Assembly: GCA_000437395.1 (NCBI GenBank)
Contig: FR898180.1
Location: 67,595 to 72,724 of the forward strand
DNA length: 5,130 nt
DNA from: Clostridium sp. CAG:288
Lineage (GTDB): Bacteria; Bacillota_I; Bacilli_A; RFN20; CAG-288
Reading direction: 5' to 3'
In this document: in pieces, positions 3,093-5,130 of the stretch
Layout of the letters: each line of letters opens with the position of its first letter
Position numbering within the stretch: position 1 is the stretch's first letter
Translations under genes and position numbers: made by a program
Notes under the pieces: generated by a model
Database searches by the model: none
Told to the model about the DNA's origin: nothing
What the model saw: the letters and a program-made list of their open reading frames with translations, nothing else

Positions 3093-5130
3093 TTATTTTA
3101 CAACAATATTAACAATTTTATTTGGAACAACTATTGTTTTAACAACAGTCTTTCCTTCAATTGCTTTAACGACATTTGGAAGATCCATAGCTTCTTTTAA
3201 GATAGCTTCTTTATCAGAATCATCTCTTTCTCTTTCAATAGTACCTTTAAGTTTACCATTAACTTGGACAGCATATGTAACTGAATTTGCAAGACTCTTT
3301 GATTCATCAAATGTTGGCCAACTGACAAAATCGATAAATCCTTCAAATCCCAATAAATGATATAATTCTTGACCTAAGTGTGGACAAATAGGAGCTAACA
3401 TTTGTGCTAAAGCCTTTAATTGATCTTTTGGAAGCTTTGGAGATTTATATAATTCATTTACATAAATCATCATAGCTGAAATAGCTGTGTTGAAATGTAA
3501 TTCGTTATAGTCTTCTGTAACTTTTTTAACAGTTGCGTGATAAATTCTATCAAGAGATGGAACATCTTCATCAGTCCATTTATTTTTATATTCGCTTTCA
3601 GCATATAAGCGATAAACTCTCTCAATGAATCTTCTAGCACCAGCTAAACCATTATCTGACCATGGCAAAGATTGATCGATAGGTCCTTTAAACATTTCAT
3701 AAAGTCTTAATGCATCAGCACCATATTGAGCAATACATTCATCTGGATTTACGACATTTCCTAACGACTTACTCATCTTCATACCATTAGAGCCTAAAAT
3801 CATGCCTTGGTGATATAGCTTTTGGAAAGGTTCAGAAGATTCAAATACGCCTTCATCATGTAAGAATTTATGCCAGAATCTAGCATAAAGCAAGTGTAAA
3901 ACAGCATGTTCAGCACCACCGATATATAAATCGACTGGTAACCAGTGATCTAATAATTTTTTATCACCGATTGCTTCATCGTTATGTGGATCTATATATC
4001 TTGCATAATACCATGAGCTACCTGCCCATTGTGGCATTGTATTTGTTTCTCTTTTACCTTTTAAGCCATCAATTTCAACGTTGACAAATGCATCGCATTT
4101 GGCTAATGGTGAGTGACCATCACCAGATGGAGCAAAATCATCTAAGTTAGGAAGAACAAGAGGTAAATTCTCTTCTTTACGTAATGTACCATCTTCCATA
4201 TGAATAATTGGTATTGGTTCACCCCAATATCTTTGACGTGAAAATAACCAGTCTCTTAATTTGTATGAAGTTGTTTCGCGACCAGCATTTAATTCTTCAA
4301 GACGTTTAGCAATAGCTTTTTTAGCTGCTGCAATATTCATTCCATTTGCAAAATCAGAATTAATGTGAGGAGCATCACCTTCAAAAGCATGTTCAGAAAC
4401 ATCGCCTTCAAGGACTTGAATCATTTCTATATTGTGAGCTTTAGCAAATTCATAATCTCTTTGATCATGTGTTGGAACAGCCATGACTGCTCCTGTACCA
4501 TAAGAGGCTAAAACATAGTCTCCAATATAAATTTTAACGATTCTACCATTTATTGGATTAATTGCATGTGCACCAGTAAAGACACCTGTCTTTTCTTTAT
4601 TAAGAGCTGTTCTTTCGAGGTCTGACTTACTAGCAATTTTTGCTAAATATTCATCGATATCTGCTTGATGTTCAGCAGTTGTTATTTTTTTTACTAATGG
4701 ATGTTCAGGTGCCAAAACAACATATGTGCAACCAAATAATGTATCTACTCTTGTGGTAAATACTTCAAATTCATAAGGTGCATCAAAAACTTTAAAGGAA
4801 ACGACACATCCGTGACTTTCCCCAATCCAGTTTTTTTGCATTTCAAGAGTTGAAGATGGCCAATCAAGTCCATTCAATCCATCGAGAAGCTTTTCACCAT
4901 AGGCTGTTATTTTTAAGACCCATTGCTTCATGTTCTTACGAATAACTGGGAAGCCACCACGTTCGCTCTTGCCATCAATTACTTCTTCATTTGCAAGAAC
5001 AGTACCAAGTTCAGGACAATAGTTAACTGGTCTTTCATCAATATATGCTAAACCTTTGTCATAAAGTTTGAGGAAAATCCATTGAGTCCACTTATAATAA
5101 GAAGGATCACTAGTCTTTATTTCTCTACTC
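3093..5130 (-). CDS. leuS: Leucyl-tRNA synthetase, 5' end (N-terminus) outside the window
   Basis: This cytosolic class I aminoacyl-tRNA synthetase attaches leucine to tRNA-Leu. The window holds the last 678 codons (stop 3093-3095); the frame runs open through 5129, so the gene continues past the edge and about 125 residues, including the HIGH motif, are missing. Visible are YYKWTQWIFLKLYDKGLAY near the start; RPVNYCPELGTVLANEEV; GGFPVIRKNMKQWVLKITAY; the CP1 editing domain with FTTRVDTLFGCTY and GTGAVMAVPTHDQRDYEFA; LRDWLFSRQRYWGEPIPI; MPQWAGSSWYYARY; GGAEHAVLHLLYARFWHKFL; the KMSKS loop at 3765-3779; and the anticodon-binding and C-terminal domain ending in VVPNKIVNIVVK. An internal ATG at 4931 is not the start. 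Total length would be near the usual 800 aa. Any leader control, such as a T-box, lies outside the window. Confidence 0.98.
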   Translation of the reverse strand, partial: SREIKTSDPSYYKWTQWIFLKLYDKGLAYIDERPVNYCPELGTVLANEEVIDGKSERGGFPVIRKNMKQWVLKITAYGEKLLDGLNGLDWPSSTLEMQKNWIGESHGCVVSFKVFDAPYEFEVFTTRVDTLFGCTYVVLAPEHPLVKKITTAEHQADIDEYLAKIASKSDLERTALNKEKTGVFTGAHAINPINGRIVKIYIGDYVLASYGTGAVMAVPTHDQRDYEFAKAHNIEMIQVLEGDVSEHAFEGDAPHINSDFANGMNIAAAKKAIAKRLEELNAGRETTSYKLRDWLFSRQRYWGEPIPIIHMEDGTLRKEENLPLVLPNLDDFAPSGDGHSPLAKCDAFVNVEIDGLKGKRETNTMPQWAGSSWYYARYIDPHNDEAIGDKKLLDHWLPVDLYIGGAEHAVLHLLYARFWHKFLHDEGVFESSEPFQKLYHQGMILGSNGMKMSKSLGNVVNPDECIAQYGADALRLYEMFKGPIDQSLPWSDNGLAGARRFIERVYRLYAESEYKNKWTDEDVPSLDRIYHATVKKVTEDYNELHFNTAISAMMIYVNELYKSPKLPKDQLKALAQMLAPICPHLGQELYHLLGFEGFIDFVSWPTFDESKSLANSVTYAVQVNGKLKGTIERERDDSDKEAILKEAMDLPNVVKAIEGKTVVKTIVVPNKIVNIVVK

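Noticed and set aside
3093..4931. leuS starting at the internal ATG of 4929-4931
   Set aside because: The frame stays open to the window edge and the upstream codons read typical LeuS sequence (RPVNYCPELGTVLANEEV, GGFPVIRKN), so that ATG is internal.
1..5130. Mobile elements, CRISPR arrays, tRNA or rRNA genes
   Set aside because: The window is almost filled with protein genes; no direct-repeat arrays, terminal inverted repeats, transposase motifs or tRNA-like folds were seen.

Overview
The window is AT-rich and bacterial, and it carries a core endospore-formation locus. That places it in the Bacillota (Firmicutes). The divergent, compact versions of SpoIIGA, pro-sigma-E and SepF suggest a reduced, low-GC lineage near Bacilli/Erysipelotrichia rather than Bacillus itself; this placement is inference. 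TGG encodes Trp throughout, TGA terminates sigG, and no alternative genetic code is needed.

Layout. At the left edge (1-238, + strand) is the C-terminal tail of a metallo-beta-lactamase-fold hydrolase with an apparent one-base frameshift near position 11. Everything else is on the minus strand. Read in transcription order from the right, there is a 5'-truncated leucyl-tRNA synthetase (leuS, beyond 5130 to 3093), its intrinsic terminator (3056-3086), and a small Cse60-like sporulation protein (3008-2823). Next come a promoter region with tandem Spo0A-box-like sites (about 2771-2818), spoIIGA (2757-1996), sigE encoding pro-sigma-E (1994-1311), sigG (1279-503), and a short SepF-like core-domain protein (506-225). 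No gene-free stretch exceeds 85 bases.

How the genes work together. In Bacillus, Spo0A~P activates the spoIIG operon. SpoIIGA is the septal membrane aspartyl protease that removes the pro-sequence of sigma-E in the mother cell, and sigma-G runs late gene expression in the forespore. The spoIIGA-sigE-sigG order is kept here with almost no spacing: 1 nt between spoIIGA and sigE, 31 nt between sigE and sigG, and an ATGA overlap between sigG and sepF. Co-transcription of the forespore factor with the mother-cell factor requires a block on early sigma-G synthesis. A perfect 9-bp hairpin that buries the sigG start codon and loops out its Shine-Dalgarno sequence is a visible candidate for that block, and it is the most interesting signal in the window.

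Other points worth attention are the long-spacer, Spo0A-box promoter in front of spoIIGA, a similar but weaker arrangement before the cse60-like gene, a short pro-sequence on sigma-E paired with a short SpoIIGA, a SepF core without the usual N-terminal membrane anchor, and convergent genes that overlap by 14 bp with a possible terminator buried inside the opposing gene.
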